From assembly GCF_016863495.1 (NCBI RefSeq), contig NZ_BOOZ01000015.1:124001-188000 (forward strand): a stretch of DNA of 64,000 nucleotides, read 5' to 3'. Below the pieces are notes generated by a model, which worked only from the letters and a program-made list of their open reading frames with translations, made no database searches and was not told the origin of the DNA. Of the stretch, positions 55,174 through 63,770 are shown in pieces (position 1 is the first letter of the stretch; the number at the start of each line of letters is the position of its first letter). The stretch comes from Micromonospora andamanensis. Its GTDB lineage: Bacteria > Actinomycetota > Actinomycetes > Mycobacteriales > Micromonosporaceae. The position numbers and the translations under genes are program-made.

Positions 55174-55911
55174 TCAGGAGAAGCGGCGTCCCTCGTCACG
55201 CCGGTACGCCCAACCGGCGAGCGCCGCCAGCCCGACGATCCACACCCCGAACATGATCATTGACAGTGGTTCGGGCCGGAAGTCGCCGACCGCCGTCCAC
55301 ATCAGTTCCACGGCTCCCCGCGTCGGCAGGAACGGCGCGATCGCCTCGATGAAAGCGGGCGCCTGACCGGGCGCGGTGAGCAGACCACCACCCACGGCCA
55401 GCGGGAAGAACACCAGTTGGGCCACCACGATCGCCGCCTTGCTCGGCAGGGCGTACCCGATGCTCAGCCCCATCAGCGTGAACGGAACCGAGACCAGTGC
55501 GACGGTGCCGGCGGCGAGCGCGAACCCCGCCACTGTGGTTCGTGCCTCGGTGAGCAGTGCCGCGATGAGCACCACCGGAAGCAGCGACAGGTAGGTGAGG
55601 GTCAGGCCGGCCAGCACCCGGCCGGCGAATCGGGGCGCCGATCCCACCGGCAGGGTCCGCAGGTACGGATCCCACGGCTGGGCCCGGTCCTCGGCGACGC
55701 CGACGCCGTACTGGAAGACGTTCGCGCTGAGCACCGCGAAGGTGACCATGGCGGCGGTGGCGTAGGTGGCGCCGACGGCGTTGTCACCGACGGCCGGCAC
55801 CACGAAGAAGAGCATCGCGACGGCGGGGAAGAAGGCGCTGCCGAACACCGCGACCGGGGTCCGGGCGAGTTCCAGCAGTTGGTAACGGGCGTGGGCCAGG
55901 GCGTACTGCAC
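55174..55911 (-). CDS. ABC-2 type transporter permease
   Basis: The 245-residue protein has six predicted membrane helices in the ABC-2 arrangement (VAVFGSAFFPAVAMLFFVVPAVG, a central PWDPYLRTLPVG loop, late LAALAGWAYRRDEGR). The GTG at 55911 follows the ATPase stop by 10 bases with GAGGAG in the gap. Together with the ATPase it forms an exporter, perhaps for a drug, lipid or peptide. Confidence 0.9.
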   Translation of the reverse strand: MQYALAHARYQLLELARTPVAVFGSAFFPAVAMLFFVVPAVGDNAVGATYATAAMVTFAVLSANVFQYGVGVAEDRAQPWDPYLRTLPVGSAPRFAGRVLAGLTLTYLSLLPVVLIAALLTEARTTVAGFALAAGTVALVSVPFTLMGLSIGYALPSKAAIVVAQLVFFPLAVGGGLLTAPGQAPAFIEAIAPFLPTRGAVELMWTAVGDFRPEPLSMIMFGVWIVGLAALAGWAYRRDEGRRFS

Positions 55912-55921
55912 GGCGGTCTCC

Positions 55922-56821
55922 TCAGGCGGTGGTCGGTACGCCGGCGTCCGCCGGCCGGCTGTCGGCGGTGATGGTGAGGAACGCCTCCTCCAGTGAGGTG
56001 GGTCGGACCTCCAGGTCGCGGAAGGCCACACCGGCGGTGACCAGGTCGCGAACCAGTTGGTCGGCGTCGCCGGTGAGTAGATGGATCCGCTCCCGGTCCC
56101 GTTCGACCCGGACCACGTTCGGCAGGGTGGGCAGGTCGTCGGCGGTCAGGCTGACCCGGCGCAGGCCGACCACGCCGCGGATGGCGGCGACGCTGTCGTC
56201 GGCGAGCACGCGGCCCTGCCCGATGACCACCACCCGCTGGGCCAGTGCCTCGATCTCCTCCAGGTAGTGGCTGGTGAGCAGCACCGTGCCGCCGTCGGCG
56301 TGGAAGGCTCGGATCGCGTCCCACAGCGCGTGCCGGGCCTCGACGTCGAGGCCGGTGGTCGGCTCGTCGAGCAGGACCAGCCGGGGACGACCGACGAAGG
56401 CCAACGCTACCGCCAGCCGCCGGCGCTGCCCTCCGGACAGACCACCGGTCTGCCGTCGGGCCAGATCCGCCAGGCCGAACCGGTCGAGCAGCTCGGCCCG
56501 TGGGACCGGGTCGGGAAAGTGCGCGCCGACGAAATCGACCACCTCACCGACGCGCAGCGAGCCGGGGAGCCCGGTCTCCTGCGGAGTGACACCGACCCAC
56601 CTGCGGTGCGCCGGATCGCGGGGATCGCCGCCGAACAGCAGCACCCGCCCGCCGGTGGGCCGGCGCAGCCCGACGAGCAGGTTGAGCAGGGTGCTCTTGC
56701 CGGCTCCGTTCGGGCCGAGGAGGCCGACCAACTCGCCGGCCGACACGTCCAGGTCGACCCGGTCGAGGGCCAGGACGTCACCGTAGCGTCGGGTGGCCTG
56801 CTCGGCCCGGGCGAGGATCAT
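55922..56821 (-). CDS. ABC transporter ATP-binding protein
   Basis: The 299-residue protein has Walker A GPNGAGKS, signature LSGGQRRRLA, Walker B LVLLDEPTTGLD and the switch histidine in TSHYLEE, followed by a DrrA-like C-terminal extension. It powers the permease encoded downstream. Its start overlaps the regulator gene's stop by four bases, so the cassette is co-regulated. Confidence 0.94.
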   Translation of the reverse strand: MILARAEQATRRYGDVLALDRVDLDVSAGELVGLLGPNGAGKSTLLNLLVGLRRPTGGRVLLFGGDPRDPAHRRWVGVTPQETGLPGSLRVGEVVDFVGAHFPDPVPRAELLDRFGLADLARRQTGGLSGGQRRRLAVALAFVGRPRLVLLDEPTTGLDVEARHALWDAIRAFHADGGTVLLTSHYLEEIEALAQRVVVIGQGRVLADDSVAAIRGVVGLRRVSLTADDLPTLPNVVRVERDRERIHLLTGDADQLVRDLVTAGVAFRDLEVRPTSLEEAFLTITADSRPADAGVPTTA

Positions 56822-57129
56822 GGCGTCTCCTTGGAATCAGCGGGTGCGAGCAGCGCCCGGATCGCCTCCGTGTACTCCTCGAAGGCCAGGCGGCCCCGGC
56901 GGGTGAGGGCGATCAGGGTGACCGGGGTACGACCCCGATGGGTCTTGGTGACGGCGACGTACCCGGCTTCCTCCAAGCGCCGCAGGTGCACCGAGAGGTT
57001 CCCTGCGGTCATCCCGAGGACCTCCTGCAACCGGGGGAAGGTCACCTGATCACAATCGGGCAGCGCGGAGAGGGAGGCGACCACCCGAAGCCGCGCCTGG
57101 GCGTGAATGACGGGGTCCAGTTCGGTCAC
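56818..57129 (-). CDS. Winged-helix regulator (HTH_34/MarR-like)
   Basis: The 103-residue protein is a single winged helix (HAQARLRVVASLSAL, VTFPRLQEVLGMTAGNLSVHLRRLEEAGYVAV, then RRGRLAFEEYTEAIRALL), the small HTH_34 type often coupled to ABC-2 exporters. GTG 57129 overlaps the upstream stop (GTGA). It probably represses this operon through the inverted repeat at 57772-57788. Confidence 0.88.
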   Translation of the reverse strand: MTELDPVIHAQARLRVVASLSALPDCDQVTFPRLQEVLGMTAGNLSVHLRRLEEAGYVAVTKTHRGRTPVTLIALTRRGRLAFEEYTEAIRALLAPADSKETP

Positions 57130-57764
57130 CGTCGACTCCGACGGCGAAGCCAACCGAGCGTTCCGGCGAGGAGCATCCCGCCACCGCCGGCCACCGCGAC
57201 GACGAGGGCGTGCCAGCCGGGGCCGGCGATGGTGCCGATCAGGTTGACCATGGTGATCCAGACACCGAGCAGGAACAGCCGGTGGTCCAACCAGATCGCG
57301 CCGCCGGCCATGTGCAGGATGCCGGTCAGGCCCACCGCGAGGGCCGACCACAGCAGGCCGACGAGATCCGGCGGGAGACTGTCGGACAACCGACCGGCGA
57401 GCACGAACAGGGTCAGGAAGCCCAGCCCCCACGCCCAGCCGTACCAGGTGCCGCGCCGGGCGGACTCCCCGGTCACCTGCCCGTACGCCCGCGCGCCGGC
57501 CACCGCGGTGACGATACCGGCGACGGTCAGCAGGACGAACAACACTGTCAGCGGCAGCCATGAGGGCATCTCGACCAGGGGTGTGTCGCCCGGCGAGTAG
57601 TAGAGGAAGTGCAGCCCGAAGCCGAGCAGCCAGGCCAGTCCCCAGGGCCAGTAGTAGGTACGTGGGTCCGGCTCGAACTGGCGGGCTGCGGTCGCCCGCT
57701 GTTCGTCGATAAGTCGTAGGGCGGCGGCCGCGTTCTCGGGAGGCAGGTCTTCGTCGGCGATCAC
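57126..57764 (-). CDS. Multi-pass membrane protein of the exporter operon
   Basis: The 212-residue protein has a soluble N-terminus (LPPENAAAALRLIDEQRATAAR) and about six membrane helices. I do not recognise a named family with certainty, though such proteins commonly precede HTH_34 regulators and ABC-2 exporters. The GTG at 57764 was chosen because the upstream open frame runs into the operator-like repeat. It is the first gene of the four-gene cassette. Confidence 0.8.
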   Translation of the reverse strand: MIADEDLPPENAAAALRLIDEQRATAARQFEPDPRTYYWPWGLAWLLGFGLHFLYYSPGDTPLVEMPSWLPLTVLFVLLTVAGIVTAVAGARAYGQVTGESARRGTWYGWAWGLGFLTLFVLAGRLSDSLPPDLVGLLWSALAVGLTGILHMAGGAIWLDHRLFLLGVWITMVNLIGTIAGPGWHALVVAVAGGGGMLLAGTLGWLRRRSRR

Positions 57765-57771
57765 GCAAACT

Positions 57772-57788
57772 ACTTTAAGACGCAAAGT
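57772..57788. promoter_or_regulatory. Inverted repeat upstream of the exporter operon
   Basis: ACTTT and AAAGT flank seven bases in an AT-richer patch just upstream of the first gene. It is a candidate site for the operon's own winged-helix regulator. Confidence 0.45.
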
Positions 57789-57869
57789 CAAGCCCGCCGA
57801 CGAGGCCGCACGCCGCACCGCGCGTCGGTCTGCGGACCGGCTGGCGTCCGCAGACCGACGCGAGCCCGG

Positions 57870-58673
57870 TCAGCGTCCGCAGGTCAAGGTGATCGCCTGT
57901 GGCACCGTGCTGGCCGACGCGAGCAGCCCGAACGTGGTGGTTCCACCCGGCCCGACGGTGCCGTTGTACGGCGCGTTGCCGACCGTGACGTCAGCACCCG
58001 CGCTGTCGGGTACGCCGCCCCAGACCGACTGGAGCCGCTCGTCGCCGGACCATCGCCACCGGACGAGCCAGCCGTCAAGCGATTCGCTGCCGGTGTTGCG
58101 GACGGTGACCGTGGCGACGAAGCCGCTGCCCCAACGGGCGTCGATGGTGGCCGTCGCGGCGCAGGGAGACAGCGGTTGCGTCCGCACCGGACCACCGATC
58201 ACGTACGGATCACGCCGATCCCTGGCGTCGCTGAATCGGAACCAGTACTCGGTGTCCGGGAACAGTCCATCGACCGTCACCTGCCCGTTGCGCTCCAACC
58301 CGGTGACCGCCTTGACCGCCGGGTTCTGCCACTTCGCCGCGTCGTCGCGGCTGGTGAAGAGCAGCACGGTCATCGGCAGGTCGTAACCGCAGGGCGGGCC
58401 GCTGAACATCAGGGAGTAGCTGATGGTGACGGTGGTGGCGGTGGTCCCGGTGACCATGCCGGTGATCGGGAGTGCCGGCGGACACGCCACGGTCGGGGTC
58501 GGGGTCGGGGTCGGGCCCCCGGTCGGGTTCGTGGTCGGGCTCGAACTCGGGCTCTGGGTCCACAGGGGGACCGGGGTCGGGCCGGCCGGGGTGTCGGCGG
58601 CACCGGCCGCCGCGACTCCGGCGACAGCGGTCAGGGTCACGGCGGTGAGCACCACGCCGAACGTGCGAAGCAT
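57870..58673 (-). CDS. Secreted protein with FnIII-like and CBM2-like domains
   Basis: The 267-residue protein has a signal peptide (1 to about 26), a Pro/Thr/Ser linker with PTPTPTPTV, a fibronectin III-like domain (about 65-165: ITGMVTGTTATTVTISYSL, TVDGLFPDTEYWFRF) and a C-terminal CBM2-like sandwich (about 170-267: CAATATIDARWGSGFVATVTVRNTG, LDGWLVRWRW, YNGTVGPGGTTTFGL). It has no catalytic domain. It probably binds cellulose or chitin at the cell surface or in the medium. Confidence 0.85.
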   Translation of the reverse strand: MLRTFGVVLTAVTLTAVAGVAAAGAADTPAGPTPVPLWTQSPSSSPTTNPTGGPTPTPTPTVACPPALPITGMVTGTTATTVTISYSLMFSGPPCGYDLPMTVLLFTSRDDAAKWQNPAVKAVTGLERNGQVTVDGLFPDTEYWFRFSDARDRRDPYVIGGPVRTQPLSPCAATATIDARWGSGFVATVTVRNTGSESLDGWLVRWRWSGDERLQSVWGGVPDSAGADVTVGNAPYNGTVGPGGTTTFGLLASASTVPQAITLTCGR

Positions 58674-58959
58674 CCGTTACCTCCAAGGACGGCGGCCGGC
58701 CGGGTCGGCGGTGCACCGGCCCCGCTGGCCGATCCGGTTGCCGACCACCACGTGCGGACAGCTGGCAGGTGTCGACAGCGGACGTCACAGTGGCGGCACG
58801 ACGGGGAAAAGGCTGCCCGGACCGGGTGACACGCGCGGCGCGCCCTCGCCGTCGCGCGACCGCACCGGCTCCCGGGTGCGGTCGATGAGCCCGAGTCTCG
58901 CAGTTGACGTCAATCGATACAACAGCGCGATGTGTCCTTCCGGGCACCGTCGGCGACGG
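58674..58959. other. Intergenic region with a palindrome
   Basis: No gene is supported. A perfect 10-bp palindrome TTGACGTCAA lies at 58904-58913 and a 7-bp-stem hairpin at 58860-58881. Part of the region must contain the promoter of the secreted FnIII-CBM2 gene. Confidence 0.4.
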
Positions 58960-59530
58960 TCAGCCCATGGACTTCGCACCGTCGATGGTCTCCCGGATGA
59001 TGTCCGCGTGCCCGGCGTGCTGGGACGTCTCCGCGAGGATGTGCAGCAGCACCCGACGGGCCGACCAGCGGGCGCCCGGTTCGAACCAGGGCGCCTCCGG
59101 CAGCGGGTGATCAGCGTCGAGGTCGGGGAGGGTGGCGCGCCACCTCGTCGGTACGGCGCGCCACCTCGTCGTACGTCGCGAGGATGCCGGCCAGGGTCTC
59201 CACCGGCAGCATCTGGAACGACTGGGCGTGACGCTCGTAGGCACCCGGGTCGTCCGAGCTGCCCATCACCACCGGGCCATTGAGGATGAAGTCGACCCAG
59301 TCGCGCTCGATGTGCGCCACGTGCTTGATCACGCCACCCACGCACAGCTCGCTCACCGTGCTGCGTTCGGCGGCCTGCTCGTCGGTCAGGTCCCGCGCGG
59401 TGTTGCGCAGGTGGAAGCGGTGCTGGCGCAGCGCCTGAAGCAGATCGGCGCGCTCGGTTGACATGTCGATTCCGGTCACGGTCAGCCCTTCGTCGGCGGT
59501 CAGCCCGATGGTATTGGCCGCCTCCGACAC
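58960..59530 (-). pseudogene. Frameshifted DinB/DUF664 gene
   Basis: The first part (59530 down to about 59140) reads RADLLQALRQHRFHLRNTARDLTDEQA, HVAHIERDWVDF and LATYDEVARRTDEVAR, the N-terminal DUF664/DinB domain. The family similarity then continues in another frame as TLPDLDADHPLPEAPWF and ILAETSQHAGHADIIRETIDG to the stop at 58960. One extra base near 59131-59135 accounts for the shift, at the edge of a 17-bp direct repeat with 21-bp period (59134-59150 and 59155-59171). Otherwise the protein would be complete. It may be a recent mutation or a sequencing error. Confidence 0.78.
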
Positions 59531-59555
59531 TCCCCCTCCATCGCCACCGCTCCGC

Positions 59556-60281
59556 CTACGACGCCGCCAGCGCCTCGCGCATCCGGTTGATCTCGACGCC
59601 CTGCTCCACCACGACGCTGCCGGCCAACTCGTTGACTGTGACGTCGGAACCGAGCGTCAGCGCCTCCTTGCCCATGTCGATAGCGCCCTGATGATGATCG
59701 GTCATCATGGCGACGAACATCTTGTCGAACTCGGCGCCCCGGGCAGCGGTGAGGCGGTTCAGCGCCTCGGCCGACTGCATGCCGGACATCCGGTGCCGAT
59801 GGTCGCCCCCGGAGTCGCGGTCGAGGCCCCGGTCGGTCAGCCACGCCTCCAACACCTTGATCTCCGGCCCCTGAGCGGCCAGGATCCGATCCGCGAGGAT
59901 CTTCAGCTGCGGGTTCTCGCCCCGTTCCGCCACCAACCGGGCCATCACGAGCGCCTGCTCGTGGTGCGGAATCATCATGGTGACGAAGCGGACGTCGGCG
60001 TTGTTGTGCGGTGGGCGCGGCATCGCCGACATCTCGTTCGCCGGCAGTGACGCCGCCGGCTCCCCGGGACGTCCGGGCATCAGCACCGGCGCGGTGGCAT
60101 CGGGTAGGCCGGGCAGTTCGATAGGCGCGGGGGTGCTCGATGTCGTCGCCGGCTCCGGGTCGCCGTCCGGCCACCAGATGACGAGCGCCACCCCGGCGGC
60201 CAGCACCGCCAACGCAGTCAGCTCGATCAGCACCAGCCTGCGCGAGCGCCCGAGAAGCTCCCGGATCCGTACCCCCAGCAC
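59556..60281 (-). CDS. DUF305-domain membrane-anchored protein
   Basis: The 241-residue protein has one N-terminal membrane helix (about 20-40: LVLIELTALAVLAAGVALVIWW), a linker, and a DUF305 domain with its two hallmark histidine/methionine motifs (VTMMIPHHEQALVMA and AMMTDHHQGAIDMG). DUF305 proteins are ferritin-like helical domains often linked to copper or metal handling. GTG 60281 was chosen for the GGAGG six bases upstream. Metal binding is inferred. Confidence 0.88.
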   Translation of the reverse strand: MLGVRIRELLGRSRRLVLIELTALAVLAAGVALVIWWPDGDPEPATTSSTPAPIELPGLPDATAPVLMPGRPGEPAASLPANEMSAMPRPPHNNADVRFVTMMIPHHEQALVMARLVAERGENPQLKILADRILAAQGPEIKVLEAWLTDRGLDRDSGGDHRHRMSGMQSAEALNRLTAARGAEFDKMFVAMMTDHHQGAIDMGKEALTLGSDVTVNELAGSVVVEQGVEINRMREALAAS

Positions 60282-60509
60282 CACGTGCCTCCCAGCGTCG
60301 GTCGAGGTTGGCGGGGATGTTAGCGCGGGGCTGACCTGCGGCGGGAGGGTAGTGGACGGCGAAAGGATCGGTTGGCCCCACCTGCGGCAATTTGCACCGC
60401 GACTGCGCCCTCCGTGTTGCTGAACCGTGACCACAAGGCCGTCGATCTTCCCGTCCCGGCGGCGTTACGGTCCCGCTACCCCTGCTCATCCTGACGAAGG
60501 GTGTCCTAC

Positions 60510-62183
60510 ATGTCCGATCCAACCCCACGAGGGAGTCGAAGGCTGGCGATCAGCCTGGCCGCCACCGCCGCCCTTCTCCTCACCGGGGCCGCCGCCGCGC
60601 CGGCGAGCGGCGCCGCCGAGTCCGCCACGAACGCCGTCCCGGGGATCGACGAGATCGTCAGCTCCCCCAACCTCCAGCAGATCGCCAACATCCCGAAGTT
60701 CGGTGGCTTCGCCAGCGAGAGCGCGTACAACTCGGACCTGGCGTTCCAGGGCGACCACGTCTTCGCCGGCAACTACAACGGCTTCAACGTCTTCGACATC
60801 AGCGACCCCGCCTCGCCGCAGGTGGTCAGCCAGGTCGTCTGCCCCGGCGCGCAGGGCGACCCGTCGGTCTTCGGCAACCTGCTGTTCCTCGCTGTCGACT
60901 CGGCGCGCAGCGACGACTCGTGCGCCAGCAGCAGTGGTTCGGTGGCCCAGGAAAGCTCCTGGGAGGGCGTCCGGATCTTCGACATCAGTGACAAGACGAA
61001 TCCGCTGTACATCAAGTCGGTCCGCACCGACTGCGGCTCGCACACCCTCACCCTCGTCCCGAGCAAGGACGACCAGAGCGTCTACGTCTACGTACAGTCG
61101 TACAGCCCGTCGAACAACGCGTTCTACTGCAAGCCGCCGCACGACAAGATCTCGATCATCGAGGTGCCGCTGGACAACCCGACGAGCGCTTCGGTGGTGG
61201 CCACGCCGGTCCTCTTCCCCGATACCGCCGGCAACACCAACACCAGCGGCTGCCACGACATCACCACCTACCCGGAGCTGGACCTGGCCGCCGGTGCCTG
61301 CATGGGCGACGGCGTGCTGATGGACATCTCCGACCGGGAGAACCCGGTGATCCTCAGCCAGGTCCGGGACACCAACTTCGCGTTCTGGCACTCGGCCACG
61401 TTCAACAACGCCGGCACCAAGCTGATCTTCACCGACGAGCTCGGCGGTGGCAGCGGCGCGATCTGCACCAGCAACTACCGGACCAACCAGGGTGCCAACG
61501 CGATCTACGACATCGTCGGCAGCGGCACCGACCGGGAACTGGTCTTCCGGAGCTACTTCAAGATTCCCCGGGAGAACAGCAGCCTGGAGAACTGCGTGGC
61601 GCACAACGGGTCACTGATCCCGGCGATGGGCCGCGACATCATGGTCCAGGCGTGGTACCAGGGCGGTGTCTCGGTCATCGACTTCACCGACTCGGCCAAC
61701 CCGGTCGAGATCGCCTTCTGGGAGCGGGGCCCGCTTTCGGACACCCGCCGCATCCTCGGTGGTGCCTGGTCGACCTACTACCACAACGGATACATCTACT
61801 CCAATGACATCCAGAAGGGCTTCGACGTCCTGAAGCTGGACGACGCGCGCACCAACAACGCCCGCGCGGTGGCCTTCGCGGAGCTGAACGTGCAGACCCA
61901 GCCGAGCTACCCGGCCTGCACCACGGTCCTCACCGGACGGCACAACGGCAGCATGACCATCAGGACCGGAATCACCTGCATGGACGGGGTGACCCAGAAC
62001 GGCGCGATCAAGGTCAACCCGGGTGCCGGGCTGATCGTGTTCAACTCGAACCTGAACGGCTCGATCCACGCGGTCAACGCCTCGGTGGTGTCGATAGTGG
62101 AGAGCCGGGTGAACGGTTCGGTGGACGCCATCGGTGCGACCATCCGGGACAGCAGGATCAACGGTTCGGTGCGGACGAGCTGA
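60510..62183 (+). CDS. Secreted LVIVD-repeat protein with beta-solenoid-like tail
   Basis: The 557-residue protein has a signal peptide (to about residue 37). A beta-propeller of LVIVD-type repeats follows, with recurring NVFDISDPASPQVV, RIFDISDKTNPLYI, LMDISDRENPVIL and VIDFTDSANPVEI units and several cysteine pairs. The last 80 residues change to short NGS-containing rungs (MTIRTGITCMDGV, SNLNGSIHAVNAS, SRVNGSVDAIGA, SRINGSVRTS), a repeat typical of a right-handed solenoid. ATG 60510 has GAAGGG upstream. Function unknown; a cell-surface or extracellular binding role is likely. Confidence 0.83.
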   Translation: MSDPTPRGSRRLAISLAATAALLLTGAAAAPASGAAESATNAVPGIDEIVSSPNLQQIANIPKFGGFASESAYNSDLAFQGDHVFAGNYNGFNVFDISDPASPQVVSQVVCPGAQGDPSVFGNLLFLAVDSARSDDSCASSSGSVAQESSWEGVRIFDISDKTNPLYIKSVRTDCGSHTLTLVPSKDDQSVYVYVQSYSPSNNAFYCKPPHDKISIIEVPLDNPTSASVVATPVLFPDTAGNTNTSGCHDITTYPELDLAAGACMGDGVLMDISDRENPVILSQVRDTNFAFWHSATFNNAGTKLIFTDELGGGSGAICTSNYRTNQGANAIYDIVGSGTDRELVFRSYFKIPRENSSLENCVAHNGSLIPAMGRDIMVQAWYQGGVSVIDFTDSANPVEIAFWERGPLSDTRRILGGAWSTYYHNGYIYSNDIQKGFDVLKLDDARTNNARAVAFAELNVQTQPSYPACTTVLTGRHNGSMTIRTGITCMDGVTQNGAIKVNPGAGLIVFNSNLNGSIHAVNASVVSIVESRVNGSVDAIGATIRDSRINGSVRTS

Positions 62184-62213
62184 CCCACGGCGCACCGCTC
62201 AGACAGCACCAGC

Positions 62214-62248
62214 GCTCCGGCCCGGCGGACCACCCGCCGGGCCGGAGC
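62214..62248 (+). terminator. Terminator after the LVIVD gene
   Basis: A perfect 15-bp stem (62214-62228 with 62234-62248) with a five-base loop lies 30 bases after the stop codon. Confidence 0.85.
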
Positions 62249-62327
62249 CCTGCCACGGGGCCGCACCGGGCGGGACGACCCGACGGCTGCCCTTGACCGT
62301 GGACGGTGATCGGCTTAGCTTCATCGA

Positions 62328-62348
62328 TCAGGAAGGTCTCTTTACTGA
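62328..62348. promoter_or_regulatory. Imperfect palindrome upstream of chitinase
   Basis: A 21-bp imperfect inverted repeat begins TCAG and ends CTGA, 28 bases before the chitinase start. It sits in an AT-richer stretch and may be a sugar- or GlcNAc-responsive operator; no regulator is assigned. Confidence 0.45.
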
Positions 62349-62376
62349 TTTCGCCTCACCCCTCCCGGGAGTGCCG

Positions 62377-63720
62377 ATGCGATCATTCCGTCCCCGCCGC
62401 CTCACCGCCCTCCTCGCCCTGAGCACCCTGCTGATCACCGCCGCGCCGCCGGCCGCCGCCAACGCGAGCGGTAAACCGGGCCGCAGCGACGGCTACCACC
62501 GGGTCGGCTACTTCACCCAGTGGGGCATCTACGGCCGGGCGTTCCCGGTGAAGAAGCTCGACACCTCCGGCGCGGCGAGCCGGCTGACCCACGTCAACTA
62601 CGCGTTCGGCAACGTCAGCGAGGACGGTAGGTGCCATGTGGACGGCGGGCCGGGTGAGGGTGACGCCTGGGCCGACTATCAGCGCCCCGTCCCGGCTGAG
62701 GAGAGCGTCGACGGGGTGGCCGACGCCTGGGGTGAGCCGCTCAACGGCAACTTCGGCCAGTTGGCCAAGCTGAAGGCCAAGCACCCCGGCCTGAAAGTGA
62801 TGATCTCGCTGGGCGGATGGAGCTGGTCCACGTACTTCTCCAACGCCGCCCGTACCGACGCCTCCCGCCGGGCCTTCGTCTCGTCCTGCATCGACCTTTA
62901 CCTCAGGGGCAACCTGCCGATCCTGGACGGTGGCAGCGGCGGTCCCGGTGCCGCAGCCGGCGTGTTCGACGGCATCGACCTCGACTGGGAGTGGCCGAAC
63001 TGGCCAGGTGAGCCTGGCAACGTCATCCGCCCCGAGGACCGGGAGAACTTCACCAAACTGCTCGCCGAGTTCCGCCGGCAACTCGACGCGTACGGCCGGC
63101 AGACGCGCCGCCACCACCCGCTGACCGCCTTCCTGCCGGCCAACCCGGCCACGATGGACGCGGGCTACGAGGGACGCAAGATCTTCAAATACCTCGACTT
63201 CGCCACCGTGCAGGGCTACGACTTCCACGGCACCTGGGAGACGGTGACCAACCAGCAGTCGGCGCTGCGGGTACCGAAGGGCGCGCCGGACGACCCGGAC
63301 TTCTCCGTGGAGGTGGCGATCGACGGCTGGATCGCCCGCGGGGCGCCCCGACACAAGCTCGTCCTCGGCATCCCGTACTACGGCCAGGGCTGGACCGGCG
63401 TCAGCGGTGACGGAAACGGGCTGTTCCAGCCGGCCGCCGGGCCCGCTCCCGCCACCCACGCCGCCGGGTTCGAGGATTACAAGCAGCTCAAGAACCTGGC
63501 CCGCGACGGCTTCACCGTCCACCGCGACCTACGCGCCGGACACGCCTGGCTCTTCGACGGCACGACCTTCTGGACGTACGACGACCCGGCGGTGGTGTGG
63601 CAGAAGACGCTCTACATCCGGCGGGCCGGCCTGGGCGGGGCGATGATCTGGTCGCTCGACGGCGACGACGACCGCGCCACCCTGACCAGGACGATAAGCC
63701 TGGGGCTCGGCACCGGATAG
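62377..63720 (+). CDS. Secreted GH18 chitinase
   Basis: The 447-residue enzyme has a signal peptide (cleavage near residue 28) and a GH18 (beta/alpha)8 barrel with the catalytic DxxDxDxE motif in FDGIDLDWEWP, the ISLGGWSWS strand and the QGYDFHG and WSLDGDD segments. An insertion of about 55 residues between barrel strands suggests a processive-type (subfamily A) substrate cleft. It cleaves chitin with substrate-assisted catalysis. ATG 62377 has GGGAG at good spacing; GTG 62371 is an alternative. No carbohydrate-binding module is attached, but a CBM2-like protein is encoded nearby. Confidence 0.93.
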   Translation: MRSFRPRRLTALLALSTLLITAAPPAAANASGKPGRSDGYHRVGYFTQWGIYGRAFPVKKLDTSGAASRLTHVNYAFGNVSEDGRCHVDGGPGEGDAWADYQRPVPAEESVDGVADAWGEPLNGNFGQLAKLKAKHPGLKVMISLGGWSWSTYFSNAARTDASRRAFVSSCIDLYLRGNLPILDGGSGGPGAAAGVFDGIDLDWEWPNWPGEPGNVIRPEDRENFTKLLAEFRRQLDAYGRQTRRHHPLTAFLPANPATMDAGYEGRKIFKYLDFATVQGYDFHGTWETVTNQQSALRVPKGAPDDPDFSVEVAIDGWIARGAPRHKLVLGIPYYGQGWTGVSGDGNGLFQPAAGPAPATHAAGFEDYKQLKNLARDGFTVHRDLRAGHAWLFDGTTFWTYDDPAVVWQKTLYIRRAGLGGAMIWSLDGDDDRATLTRTISLGLGTG

Positions 63721-63770
63721 CCCCGCCGGCCGCCGCCCGCCGCCCCGCACCGGCGGTGGGCGGTGGGCGG

